Assembly (NCBI GenBank): GCA_947095535.1
Contig: OX352774.1
Span: 29,404,496-29,468,495 of the forward strand
Length of the DNA: 64,000 bases
Reading direction: 5' to 3'
Origin: Poecilobothrus nobilitatus
Lineage: Eukaryota; Arthropoda; Insecta; Diptera; Dolichopodidae
Made by a program: the position numbers and the translations under genes. Positions 25,801-35,618 of the stretch are shown piece by piece (the stretch's first letter is position 1; each line of letters opens with the position of its first letter). Below the pieces are notes generated by a model. That model was not told the DNA's origin and searched no databases. It was given only the letters and a program-made list of their open reading frames with translations.

Positions 25801-28800
25801 ATTTTATAATACTTTTTATATTAATATTATAATTAATATATTATATATGATTTATTAATTTACCTTACACAATATTATATTATATTTGAATTTATATATT
25901 TATATCATTTAAAATGCACTGAATTTGATATAGTCTCGAATCTTTTTTTTATTATTTATTATTATTATTTTAATTTAAATTCGATTTTATTTAATTATTT
26001 TGTATTTTTAAGTTGTATATAATTAATTTTTTAAATATTATTTATGGATGAATCCAACAAGACAAATTTTAAAAATTTTTTAAACTAAATAAAATAGTTA
26101 TTAATCAAAATAAAAAAAAAAGCAAAAAAAAATAAAAATTATCAACAATATAAAAATTGTTATTGAACCGTTAATAAAATCATAAATAACTAAAACTAAA
26201 AAAAAAAAAAAAAATTTGGTATATTATTAGAAAAACATTAATATAAATTTTATACAATATATTAATATAATTTTTAACAAAATATTTATATCTATATTTA
26301 TATATTATATATATTTTTCTTTTTTTTTTGTAATTTTAATTTCAATTTTAAAAATATATACTTAAAAAATATAAATTTTTTGTACGATCATTTTGTTATT
26401 ATTAATGATGTTTTAATTATAATATTATAAATATGTTTAAAATTAAATAAAAAATAAAAAAAAAAAAAATAAATTAAAAATTAAAACATTGTTCCTTTCT
26501 AAAAAAAAAAAAAACATACAAATGAAAACCATTTCATCCATACATACATACATATTATTAGATTAATATAAGAGTTAACAAAAAAAAAAAAAAAGAAAGA
26601 AAAAATTTTTATTTTATTTTAATATAAATTAATTAATATATATGTAAAATCAAATAATAGTCCTCTCATTTTTTTTTTATTATTTAATGTTCATTTAATC
26701 ATATATATATATATATACACAAATAAAATGCAAAATAATTATTTTATTTTGTCCAAAAAAAAAAGTAATAATTAAAATTTTCAAGAAAAAAAATATTATT
26801 AATTATTAATTAATTTTCTTTTGTTAAAATGCCAAAATTTTATTTCACTCTCAATTTAAACTAAACCAAATTTATCACTGAAATTATGCAACGTGTATAT
26901 AACAAAAAGTGCATATGTTAAAATTTTCTTAAAATTTTCTTTTTCAATAAAATTTAGATTGTATATATCTTTTATTCAATTATTTTATTTAATTAATTAA
27001 ATAATTAATTTTGTTTTTGTCTTTGTGCGATTGTATATGAAAAAGAAACATGACTTAAAAGTATGACAAAAAAAGAAAAAAAAACACCATTTCTCCTTCC
27101 CTTATATTTTTTCTTGTTATTGAAGTCTTTAACAAACCTTAAATAACTATATAATTTATATATATATATATATATACGATATATATATACATAATATATT
27201 ATTGTATGATGATATATACATCCCATTAAATGCTTTTTTCATTTCATTTCATTTCATTATTTAATTTTTTAGATCAAGTGATTTTGATTAATTTATATAA
27301 ATTAGAATTAAAATAATTTTAAAGAAAAAAAAAAAAAAAACTTAAGATCACAGTATTTAACACTTTTTTTTTTATATATTAAATTATAAATTAATAAATT
27401 AATTAAGAAAAAGAAAAATCTTGTAAAAGTTTTCTTTTTACATTAAAAAAAAAAAAAAATACGCCTGGAATAAAATATTTTTCGTAATAAAATTTAAAAT
27501 TAGTTTTTTTTTAAGAGTTAAATTTTATCTTTTCTCCACCAATTAAAATCACAAACAAGATTAAAATAAAATCAAAGATTCTATTTATTAATTATACCAT
27601 TTTTTTTTTTTTTTTTGTACTTTAACTGAAGATTTTTTTATTTTAAGTTAAAACATTTTTCACTTTAAGTGAAGAGATTTTTTATTATACGTGAAGTTAC
27701 ATTTTTATTTTAAATGATGAATTTTAACTTAAGTAATTTATTTTTCATAAATATTTCATTTAAGTAATTCATATATATTTGAATCTGATATTTTTTGTAT
27801 CTGATATTTATTTATATATACATATTTTATATTTATAAAAATGTTTTCATTTAAAATAAAAATGTCTTCAGTTAAAGTAAAAATGTCTTCACTTTAAGTA
27901 AGAAAGTCTTCACTTAAAATAAAAAAGGTAAATCCTAAGATTTGTAAGAAAAAAAAAAGATAATGTAATATTTTTTTATAATTTTTTTTTTTTTTTTTTG
28001 TAATTTAAAACATAATTTTTAAACTCATTCTCTATCACAAGTTGGCAGAGGTTTTAGAGTTAAAAACAGATTAATCGAAATTATTCAACAAAAACAAAAT
28101 TTCTTTTTGTTCTACGCCCTAAAATGAAATGATCTTTAGTTAAAAAAATTTAATTTTTTGTATCATTTCAAATTTTATTATTTTCAATTCTTTGGAAAAT
28201 TTAAATCGAATTTATAAAATTGAATTTATTTTATTTTACAACTACATCCGAACATATTTTTTCTTTTTTCCTTACTCTTCTTGGAAGAATACGGCTACCA
28301 CTAAACATTTCCATCAAACTTCCATATTAAGTGGTTATATCTGGCATATCATATAGGCATCGCAAATTGTATATCGAATATAGACATCCCAAATTGTATA
28401 TCGCCGTTTTCTAAGCCCAAAAAATTTCAAAAACGATTAGAAAGTACGAATGTATTTAAACATTAATTAACCATTTCATCATTAAATTAAATAATTTAAC
28501 TCTTATTAAACTAATTTTTAAATAACAAATTATATTTTATATATTTATTTATATTATAAAAATAATTCACTTATTGAAACACAAAACAACAAAACTTGAA
28601 ACTTTATAAAAACATAATATATAAACAAAAAAAAACAAAAAAAAAATCAATTAATCTTTTCATAAAATATTTTCTTTCAGTAATTAATTGAATTAATTGA
28701 AAAGTTTAAATTAAAAAATAAAAAAAACTAAACCAGTAATTACACATATTATATAATTTGTAAATAAATTTAAAGAATTCAGAATGGTTAAAAATATATA

Positions 28801-31069
28801 TAATATATATATGAAAAAAAAAAAAAATATATATATACATATAATAAAAACGAAAAAAATTCATTAAAATAAAAAAGAAGAGAAAAAAATTTAAATTATT
28901 TATTAAAAAAAAAATTTATACAAGAAAAAAAAAAAATAAAAAAAAAAAAAAACAAACAAAAAAAAAATACCAAAAGAATTTTTTTTTTTTTTTTTTTTTT
29001 ATGAAAATACATTTAAAATAATTTTACTTACAAAAATGAGAATAGGAAAAATTAAAATTAAACACTTTTTAAACCAAAAATATTGTATTTAAAAACAATA
29101 AAACTATATAAATAAAAAATATGCAATAAAAAAAAAAAAAAAACATACTTTATTTTTATTTATTTTAAAATATATATACATTCTATACTTTTAATTAGCC
29201 GTTTATTTTATAGAAAATATATATTTGATGAAGATACATATTATATATATTATCAATTTATAAAAATTATAATTTTAAGTAAAAAAAAAAAAAAAATTAC
29301 TTCTAAATATTTATGTACACAAAAAAGAAGTTTTTTTTTTTTAAATTAATTTTATTATATTTTTGTTTTTTATTTTATTTATTATTTATATAAATTTATT
29401 TTTTTTGTTTTTTTATTAATAAAAAATTTTTTTCATTTTTATATTAATTAATTTTTTTTATTATTAATTAATAATCTGTAATATTAATTTTTGTTTTTAA
29501 TTATTATTTTGTTTAAAATTTTTTTTTATTTTATATTAAATACATATATATGTTTAAGTAATTTCAATGAATTTTTTTTTCGATTTTAAATTAATTCAAA
29601 TTTAAAATCATTTTTTTTATAATATTTTAATTTAAATGAAATTTCATCTAAATAATTATTTACATAATATTTATATACAATTATATAAATTATATTCAAT
29701 TAATTTTTTATTTTAATTAATAAACGTATATATATTAATAATAAACGTATGTGTATGTTAATAATTTTATTATTCATTTTTTTTTTTCAACGAAATATGA
29801 AATTTAAAAAAAAAAAAAAAACAAAATTTTACTCTTTAATAAAATTTATATGAAATTTCACTTTTATTACATACATACATACAATCATTTAAAATAGATT
29901 TTCTTAATTACAATTCACCATAAAACTCGTAATTTGTTTTTTTCTTTTGTTTTGTTTTTTTGTGTGAACAATTTTTAGAAAAAGAATATATAATTAATTT
30001 TTTAATTAAAAATGTCTGACGTTTATTTTAAATATTTTTTTTTTTTTTTTTTTTGTTCACCAAAAATCCCTTTTATTCCTCTTTTTATAATTTAAATTAT
30101 TGTTACAAAATTTTAATAAATTTATTAATTTGTATAATAAAATATTGATTGTTTTTTAATTAAATCCAACAATAAATGAAAAATTGTTTGTTTTGTCAAA
30201 AAAAAAAGAAAAAAATATAAAAAATATTAATAAATAAATAAACAATTAAATAAATTTTGTAAATTATAATATTAATAGATTTTATTATTCGAAAATAATA
30301 TTAAATAAAAATAAGTAAAATTTTTAATTATATATATATTAATTTAAAATATATTTATTCAAAATTAAATTGAAAAATTTCTGATCTGTTAAAATTTTAT
30401 TTTTTTAATTTTTTGAAATATTAAAATTTAAAATTATATAAAGTGAATGATGAATTAATATATATTAATTATTAATTAATAATATTAATAAAATGATATA
30501 TAACATAATTTAAGTGTTAATTATATTAAGTTTGGTAGCTAAATTTATTTTACAAAAAGGACATACAATATGAATGCACTAAAAGGATAAAATTGAAATA
30601 AATAAAAAATGTGTATTAAAGTATATAAATACAAAAATGGACGCAAACCAAAAAAAAAAAAAAAATAAAAAAAATTTCATTGTTTTTTTTCAAAATTTTT
30701 TTTTTTTGAAATTATTCAAATTTTAAATGAGGTAAGAAAATACAAAAATAAAAATAAAAAAAATTTTTTTTTTTTCATTTATATATTACAAAAAATAAAT
30801 AAAAAATAAAAAAATCACAATATTATATAATTATAATTAAAGCAAATTAAAAATATTATTATATATAAATATATATATTAACTAAAAATAATAAATAAAG
30901 TATATATTATTTATTTTCTAAATGTGATTTTGTATATGGCATTGTTTTTTATGTACTATTTTTACTAACTCAAAAAAAAAAAAACAAAATTAAATCTTAA
31001 TTTAATATGTGCGCAAAATGTATGTGTTTAAAATAAGCTTTTTTTTTTTTCTTTGTAAATTATCACATA

Positions 31070-31110
<41 letters not shown>

Positions 31111-34100
31111 ATATTAAATATATAATAATATAATAAAATACTAAAATATTTATATAATATGATGATAAATTGAAATATAACAGTTGACGATCTTTGAAAT
31201 CAATTAATAAAAAAATTATCATTTTTCATTATAAAATAATACATATATAATCATTTATTTAATCAAATTTTAAAAAAAAAATAAGAAATTTGCCTTTTTT
31301 GAATCCACTTGGTCTTTTATATTTCATATATATATATATGTATAATTATATAGAAATAAAGTTGTTATAAAAGCATCATATATTAATTTTATATTAATTA
31401 TATATAAAAAAAAAAAATTTTTCACATTTTTATCACACTTTAATATTTTGTTTTTGTTTTTTTTTTTTCTTGTATTGGTTTTTAAGTTATAATTTAAAAA
31501 AAAAAAAAATATTTTTAAACAATTTTGTTTTTATATTTTTTCTTATATATAACAATATACTTATGTAATTACTACAAACATTTTTTAATAAAATATTTTA
31601 CTATAAATTTATAGTAAAATTTAAAGTATAGAATTTGTTTTTTTTTTTTGTTACCCAAAAAAAAAACAAAAATATTAATTTAAATGAATTAATATATAAA
31701 ATAAATAAAAATAAAGTTGTTTCTAGAAGTATTTTAATAGTTTGTTTTTTTTTTTTCACAATAAACTAAAAAAAGCACAATTAATTGTAAAAAAAAAAAA
31801 AAAAAAATAAAATTAAAAATAAAAAATAAATATAATAATAATTAAAAAAAAAAAATTAACTAATATAATATTTTACACGTATATAAATAGTATTTCTATT
31901 TCAATACCATACTTATGTAAACTCTATATATATTATTATTTAGAAAGGAAGAGTTAAAAATGGAATAAAATAAATAAAAAATATAAATAAAAAGAAAATA
32001 AAAAAAAAAAAAAAATATTTTATAAAATAATATTATTATTATGAACTTATATAATATTTATTAAATAATATTTAAAGAAATTAATTAAATTATATACATA
32101 TACATACAATTAATTATTAACATACTAGTATTTGTAAATATTTATTTTATGGTTTTTTTTTTTTATATTTTTTATTTGTTTTATATAACTAACATGTAAA
32201 TTAATTTTGAGTTTTAATTATTTGTTTATACTTTAATTGAATTTTTTTTTCAAAAAAAACTAATAAATTTGATTTTAATTTTTTTGTCCAAATTTTAAAT
32301 CGGTATTTATAATCTAAATAAATAAACTACAGCAATTTATTAAAATTTAAATCTAAAAAAAAATATTTATATCCTTTGATATTTAAAAGTTACAAATAAA
32401 AAATTTGGTTTTTAATATATTTTTATCATATAACGCCATAACATATGATATAACATATTTTTATCTGTAACTGTATAATAGTCATTAGCTATCTTATCAT
32501 ATGAATATTCGATATGAATAATAAAAAAATGAGAACCCGAACTATAATCATTTGAAAAATGTCACATTTAATTCGTACGATCTTTCTCGGCATCGGCATT
32601 AGCATCACCTTGACGAATATTTTATGACTATTAAGCCTGAAATGAAATGAATACGTCACCGCATTGTCGTCGACAAAATATATTTTGAATACATGAATGT
32701 TTAATCAAAATTTGTCGTTTGTCGCAGTGGAGACATTTAATTTTGACAGTTCAAAATCATAATGCAAAAGTAAAAATTTATTTTGGTATATGTCGTTTAT
32801 TTTGTTATTTATTTTGTTAAATGTTTTGAAAATGTCATATTCATTGGACTTGTTCTATGACATTCTATGCCGACAATTTTAGACGACAATCTCATATCGT
32901 ATTCATTAGGTTTACAGTTAGTTATATGAAATGTCATACAAACATACAAAATTATATGATGTCATATGATAGCTTAAAATAACTTCAAATATGAAGTATG
33001 TGTATTTGTCATATTACTTTTTCAAATGTTTAAACAACTGATCAGTCAATTGTGGATTGAATGTGGATAGAAATCTATTTAGGATTCATTGTTTAATTGT
33101 ATTTTCATCATTTTTATTTAACATTTTTGTTGTATGTCAAATGTATTTTTTACTATGTAGTTAAAGTGCGAAATAATTTTAAATAGCTATTTTGACTAAA
33201 AAAAAAAGATTTTTAAATATTTTATAATATTTTTCTTGTCTTGTTTTGTTTTGGTCATTTGACTAAATATACTTATTAGATAATGAATGTCAAATGACAA
33301 TTTTTTTTACGTTCACACTATAATGGATCCTTTTTTATTTTGCATTTTGGAATTTGTATAATTCACATTGGATATTTCAAGAGACATATGACAATACACA
33401 TATTCTGAAGTAAAGGCCACTTGATTATTATAGAAGTTTAAGATTATTATTGTTAGATTTATACTAAAGTCATTATACATAAATTAAATATTGTAATTAA
33501 GCTTTTTGTTTTCACAAATTGTCCTAAACTTCGAAAAAAGAACATTATTCAAATTTATTTATTTCAAAATTTTAAATAACACCTTTATTATATACATACA
33601 TTGATCACTTTACATCCGTAACATTATAAGCATACTCTATTTTGAATGACGACATTCTTCAGACAGTACGTGCATATATTTTGCATATATTTTTTTTTTA
33701 ATTGTTCTATTCTATGTTTACTCTATATGTTCTATGTTTCGACAACAATTAAAATCCAAGTTCTTCAGAACTTTCACAAAAAATAAAAAAAAATAAAAAA
33801 ATTTAAAGCTTGACAAATTATTGAATGAAAACATTAAATAAACATATAAAAATGTTAAAATTGTGCTTATTAAATTTTAGTCTGTTTTTTTAGCATTTCA
33901 ACTTATTTATTTTTATTTCAAAATATTTATTTTAAATTTACCGAATACCGATTTAAAATAATAATAAAAAAAAGAAAAAAACAATTCAAGTTGTAAAATA
34001 ATTTTAAATTAAGTAAAAATTTGAAATTTCATTTTTTCTTGTTCATTTCTTTAGTATTTTATTTATTTCTGAAATTTTTATTACTATTTTTGTATATTTG

Positions 34101-35618
34101 TTTTATGCTTTATTTTGTCATTTTGTATTTTTTTTTGTGTACTTTTTTTTTATACATGTTTCAAATTACATTTTATTATTTTAATCTTACATAATACAAC
34201 ATCGCTCTAATAATTGATCAATTATATTTATATTAATATTACAAATCACATAGGATATCCTATATTACAAAACCATCGGCTACTAAGGCCATTATAGGTC
34301 GAATACTATTATTAAATTATACACTAATATTATTTATTTTGTTTATGTTATAAATTTTATATTTACACAATATTTTTGGTAGCAAGGGAGATTTGCTTTC
34401 AATTAATAAAACTTGCTGCTACCTCTGCAGGACATGAATCCGCACTACTTTGATTAATACCCCTCTTGCTTAACCACTAGACTACCAAAACCCCTCATAT
34501 AAATTTATCATTGCAGAACAAACATTATTATTTTATACATTATAATAATTGTTTTTTGGATTTATTAATCCACAAAGGAAGTTGATTATAAATGAGTTAA
34601 TTAATTTTTAGACAAGTTCTTGGTTTAAATAATCGGAATCGGGATGTTTTATTATGATTTGTTACAATACTTTTGATATGATAAATTTTATTACTATGAT
34701 TTTTTCTTTCAAGTGAAAACTCATCTAACCGCAAAATAAATACTATTTTATTAAATTTTAATATGAACTATGTCATTTTTCTTTTTTTTTAATTTTATAT
34801 ATTTTGGTTTCTTCCTTCATGTTCTACAATTTTTCAGAATTATATATCTTCAAAGGAATATAAACAAGGAATATAAACTTATATATCTTCAAAGGAATAG
34901 AAACAAGGAATATATATCTTCTCTGGTCCAAACAGTGCAATATAGTACTAAAAGGTCTCCCAAACTAATGTTTGTTTAAAAAGTAATAAAGACGCGGTGT
35001 TTTATGAGTAAAAATTTCATACTTTGATAAAAGAATTATGGTCGTATCGCTCGTATCCTCTTATAACAGACGTCATTCTATTCCGATCTATCACACTTAA
35101 ACAAAAAAATAAAATGTTAAAAATCTCATAAAATTTTTTTTATTTACAATTCAATATCCGATCAATTAGTTGAGTCAATATGTATATATGTATATGAACT
35201 TTTGTATATATGTATATGAATGTATGTATATGTAGTTTAACATATTATTTTCCTCTAGTAAAAACTAAAATATAATCGTAATAAAAAAGTATTATAGGTT
35301 TTAATAATTTACTAATCGTATTTTACTAATAATATTTATATTTTAATTGAAAAAAAAAAATGATTATATTATATTAAATTTAAAAAATAAAATTATTTAA
35401 AATTTTTATTTTTTTATTATAAATAAATAAAAACAAATATATAATATTATTGTATAATAATTTTTTTTCTCTCTCTATTTCTTTATTTTTTTTTAGTACC
35501 AACATCATTTAATCCGGAATATTTATCAGATGACACCTCAATATTCGATTCATTAACATTAAATAAAGAAAAAAAATTATTTTTTCATGATAAAAGCAGC
35601 AGCACAAAATCAAACTAA
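9583..35618 (+). CDS. vn: vein-like neuregulin-type EGFR ligand, 3' five exons (5' partial)
   Basis: Secreted ligand of the EGF receptor, by similarity to insect Vein (Ig plus EGF, neuregulin-like). Five exons join in frame: 9583-9775, 10056-10177, 10305-10425, 22640-22698 and 35497-35618, all with GT-AG introns and matching phases. Domain order is an Ig C2-type domain (IICRVSG, PPPKVTWFKNN, then SDAGVYECRAKNKKG), a linker, and one EGF domain with six cysteines (GEDC, HYC, GGTC, LFYC, EC, DRC) split between exons 3 and 4. A 44-residue tail follows the EGF region and ends at TAA 35616-35618. The first exon begins inside a codon, so the signal peptide and N-terminal region are upstream; I could not find them in 1-9582. 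Introns 3 and 4 are 12.2 and 12.8 kb and full of repeats. The symbol rests on the Ig-EGF architecture recognised from memory, not on a search; another Ig-EGF ligand is the alternative. Confidence 0.85.
10056..10177 (+). CDS. vn: vein-like exon: second half of Ig C2 domain
   Basis: Acceptor TTACAG ends at 10055 and donor GTAAGT starts at 10178. The exon completes the Ig fold with the diagnostic F-strand motif DAGVYECRAKN, supplying the second disulfide cysteine. A lysine-rich linker follows (KKGQKPEKKDIKIN). It ends one base into a codon, matching the next exon. Confidence 0.87.
10305..10425 (+). CDS. vn: vein-like exon: EGF domain cysteines 1-4
   Basis: Acceptor TTTTAG ends at 10304 and donor GTAAGT starts at 10426. 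It encodes a short linker, then GEDC, a seven-residue spacer, HYC, LHGGTC, and KYFKDIYLFYC. This is the N-terminal four-cysteine part of an EGF domain with the typical HGGTC loop. The exon ends two bases into a Glu codon that exon 4 completes 12.2 kb downstream. Confidence 0.87.
11053..11258 (+). mobile_element. tRNA-derived SINE, copy B (full length, with target duplication)
   Basis: Head GGGACCACGGTTGCCCAGCG, the AAAAACGCTGTAAACATCGA block, and box B relic GGGTTTAAATCCC. Body: CGTAAGAATAATTCTCC, ACAGCTACACCTGGAAAG, and TTGTCACATTTATGTGACAG. The tail is ACTAAAAAAAAAAATTC plus A-rich sequence. An 11-bp direct repeat, AATAGAATTTT, flanks it at 11042-11052 and 11259-11269, which fits target-primed insertion. 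It lies in intron 3 of the vein-like gene. Confidence 0.8.
12603..12928. mobile_element. Candidate TIR element (MITE) with internal GGAC repeat
   Basis: Left end GCGCACATTTCCAAAA and the reverse complement of the right end, GCACATTTCCAAAA, differ by a 2-bp indel. TAAAA follows the pattern of a 5-bp target duplication (12598-12602 and 12929-12933), but in A-rich DNA this is weak. The interior has GAGTGGGTGTAGCTCCGTAA, GGGAGGGGCTACATG and CAGACGGACGGACGGACGGA, and no coding frame. Confidence 0.45.
14022..14375 (-). mobile_element. Decayed non-LTR retrotransposon 3' end, copy 2
   Basis: Second copy of the repeat at 1149-1635. Its minus strand encodes IENDGKCKFCQEEKEFPGY followed by ILKN. This resembles the C-terminal CxxC...E...H...C knuckle after the reverse transcriptase of Jockey/R1/I-clade LINEs, but with Tyr for the usual His and a stop codon nearby. 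It ends with ACCCCTTAAACAATAATC and then ATCTA units (plus strand 14024-14040). Truncated at the 5' side, as usual for LINE copies. Confidence 0.6.
14507..14530. repeat. Perfect 10-bp hairpin
   Basis: AAAGAGTAAA (14507-14516), loop AGTA and TTTACTCTTT (14521-14530). No T tract or gene makes it a recognised terminator; noted as structure only. Confidence 0.8.
14610..14794 (-). mobile_element. tRNA-derived SINE, copy C (full length, 13-bp target duplication)
   Basis: The minus strand reads head GGGGTCTCGGTGGCTTAGTA, hairpin GCGTAT-AAAA-ATACGC, ACACCGAGGGAGTGTGG, an intact box B GGTTCGAATCCC, the body ACGACATTTACAGCCACCAC-type region, AGGAAAGGCTTTGCAATTTG, ACATTTATGTGGCAGAG, and an A tail. The direct repeat ATAATCACAATTT flanks it at 14597-14609 and 14795-14807. 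This is the best-preserved head and the clearest insertion event in the window. The 68-codon plus-strand frame starting at 14639 is part of this SINE. Confidence 0.85.
17767..17956 (-). mobile_element. tRNA-derived SINE, copy D (full length)
   Basis: The minus strand has the head (GGAGTCTAGATGGCCTAGTG, then GTGGGTAAGAGCGTATAAGA), box B GGTTCGAATCCC in GTGTGGGTTCGAATCCCACA, then CGTCGTAAGAATAATTTCGC and AGCTGAAAAGGAAAGGCTGT. It continues with CAATTTTCTTGTTACATTTA, TGACAGGGGAATAAAC and an A tail. No clear target duplication found. Confidence 0.8.
22640..22698 (+). CDS. vn: vein-like exon: EGF domain cysteines 5-6
   Basis: A 59-nt micro-exon after acceptor TTGTAG (ends 22639), preceded by a (TA)n and a T-rich tract. 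It encodes ECPEGFHGDRCQEKQWIEPP, which contains the last two EGF cysteines and the C-x-C-x8-C spacing. The donor is GTACGT at 22699. The reading frame stays open past this donor for another 19 codons, which allows an intron-retained isoform (see findings). Confidence 0.86.
22807..22843. repeat. (AT)n microsatellite
   Basis: About 18 uninterrupted AT units just downstream of the vein-like micro-exon, likely length-variable. Confidence 0.9.
27618..27730 (-). repeat. Inverted partner array of the 21-bp minisatellite
   Basis: Units such as ACTTTAACTGAAGATTTTTT, ACTTTAAGTGAAGAGATTTT and ACGTGAAGTTACATTTTTAT are the reverse complement type of the 27844-27927 units, with looser spacing. Together the two arrays form an imperfect inverted repeat with a spacer of about 110 bp. 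Confidence 0.6.
27844..27927 (+). repeat. 21-bp minisatellite, four units
   Basis: Four exact-length 21-bp units start at 27844, 27865, 27886 and 27907. They share TCTTCA(C/G)TTNAA(A/G)TAANAAN; for example, units begin TCTTCAGTTAAAGTAAAAAT and TCTTCACTTTAAGTAAGAAA. Confidence 0.85.
31075..31109. repeat. (AT)n microsatellite
   Basis: About 16 AT/TA units in intron 4; the 64-codon minus-strand frame here is an artefact of this tract. Confidence 0.9.
32425..32990. mobile_element. Candidate TIR element rich in CATATGA/TGTCATA motifs
   Basis: The left part (ATCATATAACGCCATAACAT through ATCTGTAACTGTATAATAG) loosely matches the reverse complement of the right part (CTATCATATGACATCATATA through AACTAACTGTAAACCTAATG). 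Inner blocks TGTCGTCGACAAAAT and GACAATTTTAGACGACA are also inverted. The segment is less AT-biased than its surroundings. Boundaries and target duplication are unclear. Confidence 0.35.
34378..34497 (-). mobile_element. tRNA-like SINE fragment of a different family
   Basis: The minus strand reads GGGGTTTTGGTAGTCTAGTG GTTAAGC (box A-like), then TGCGGATTCATGTCCTGC (box B-like GGATTCATGTCC) and a short AGGTAGCAGCAAG body. It is too irregular to be a functional tRNA and differs from the main SINE head. Confidence 0.45.
35497..35618 (+). CDS. vn: vein-like terminal coding exon
   Basis: Acceptor TTTTAG ends at 35496 after a CT/T tract. In phase with exon 4 it encodes IPTSFNPEYLSDDTSIFDSL, then a Lys/Phe-rich and Ser-rich end, stopping at TAA 35616-35618. 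No membrane segment is present, as expected for a secreted ligand. Possible poly(A) signals are AATAAA at 35743 and 35821. Support is the clean splice site, the phase match and the uninterrupted 40 codons in a stop-rich background; the tail itself is not a recognised domain. Confidence 0.72.

Larger units (their letters stand above)
22699..35496 (+). other. Vein-like intron 4 (12.8 kb)
   Basis: The most AT-rich part of the window. Contains (TA)n tracts, the 21-bp minisatellite and its inverted partner near 27.6-27.9 kb, a two-unit tandem repeat at about 28352-28403 (GCATCGCAAATTGTATATCG then ACATCCCAAATTGTATATCG), a candidate TIR element near 32.4-33.0 kb and a tRNA-like fragment near 34.4 kb. 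No exon recognised. Confidence 0.6.

Noticed and set aside
11..30651. The shared string AATGGACGCAAACC at window start and near 30637
   Set aside because: Only about 15 bp, with unrelated flanks; it also overlaps a poly-A context at the second site. Not enough to call a repeat family.
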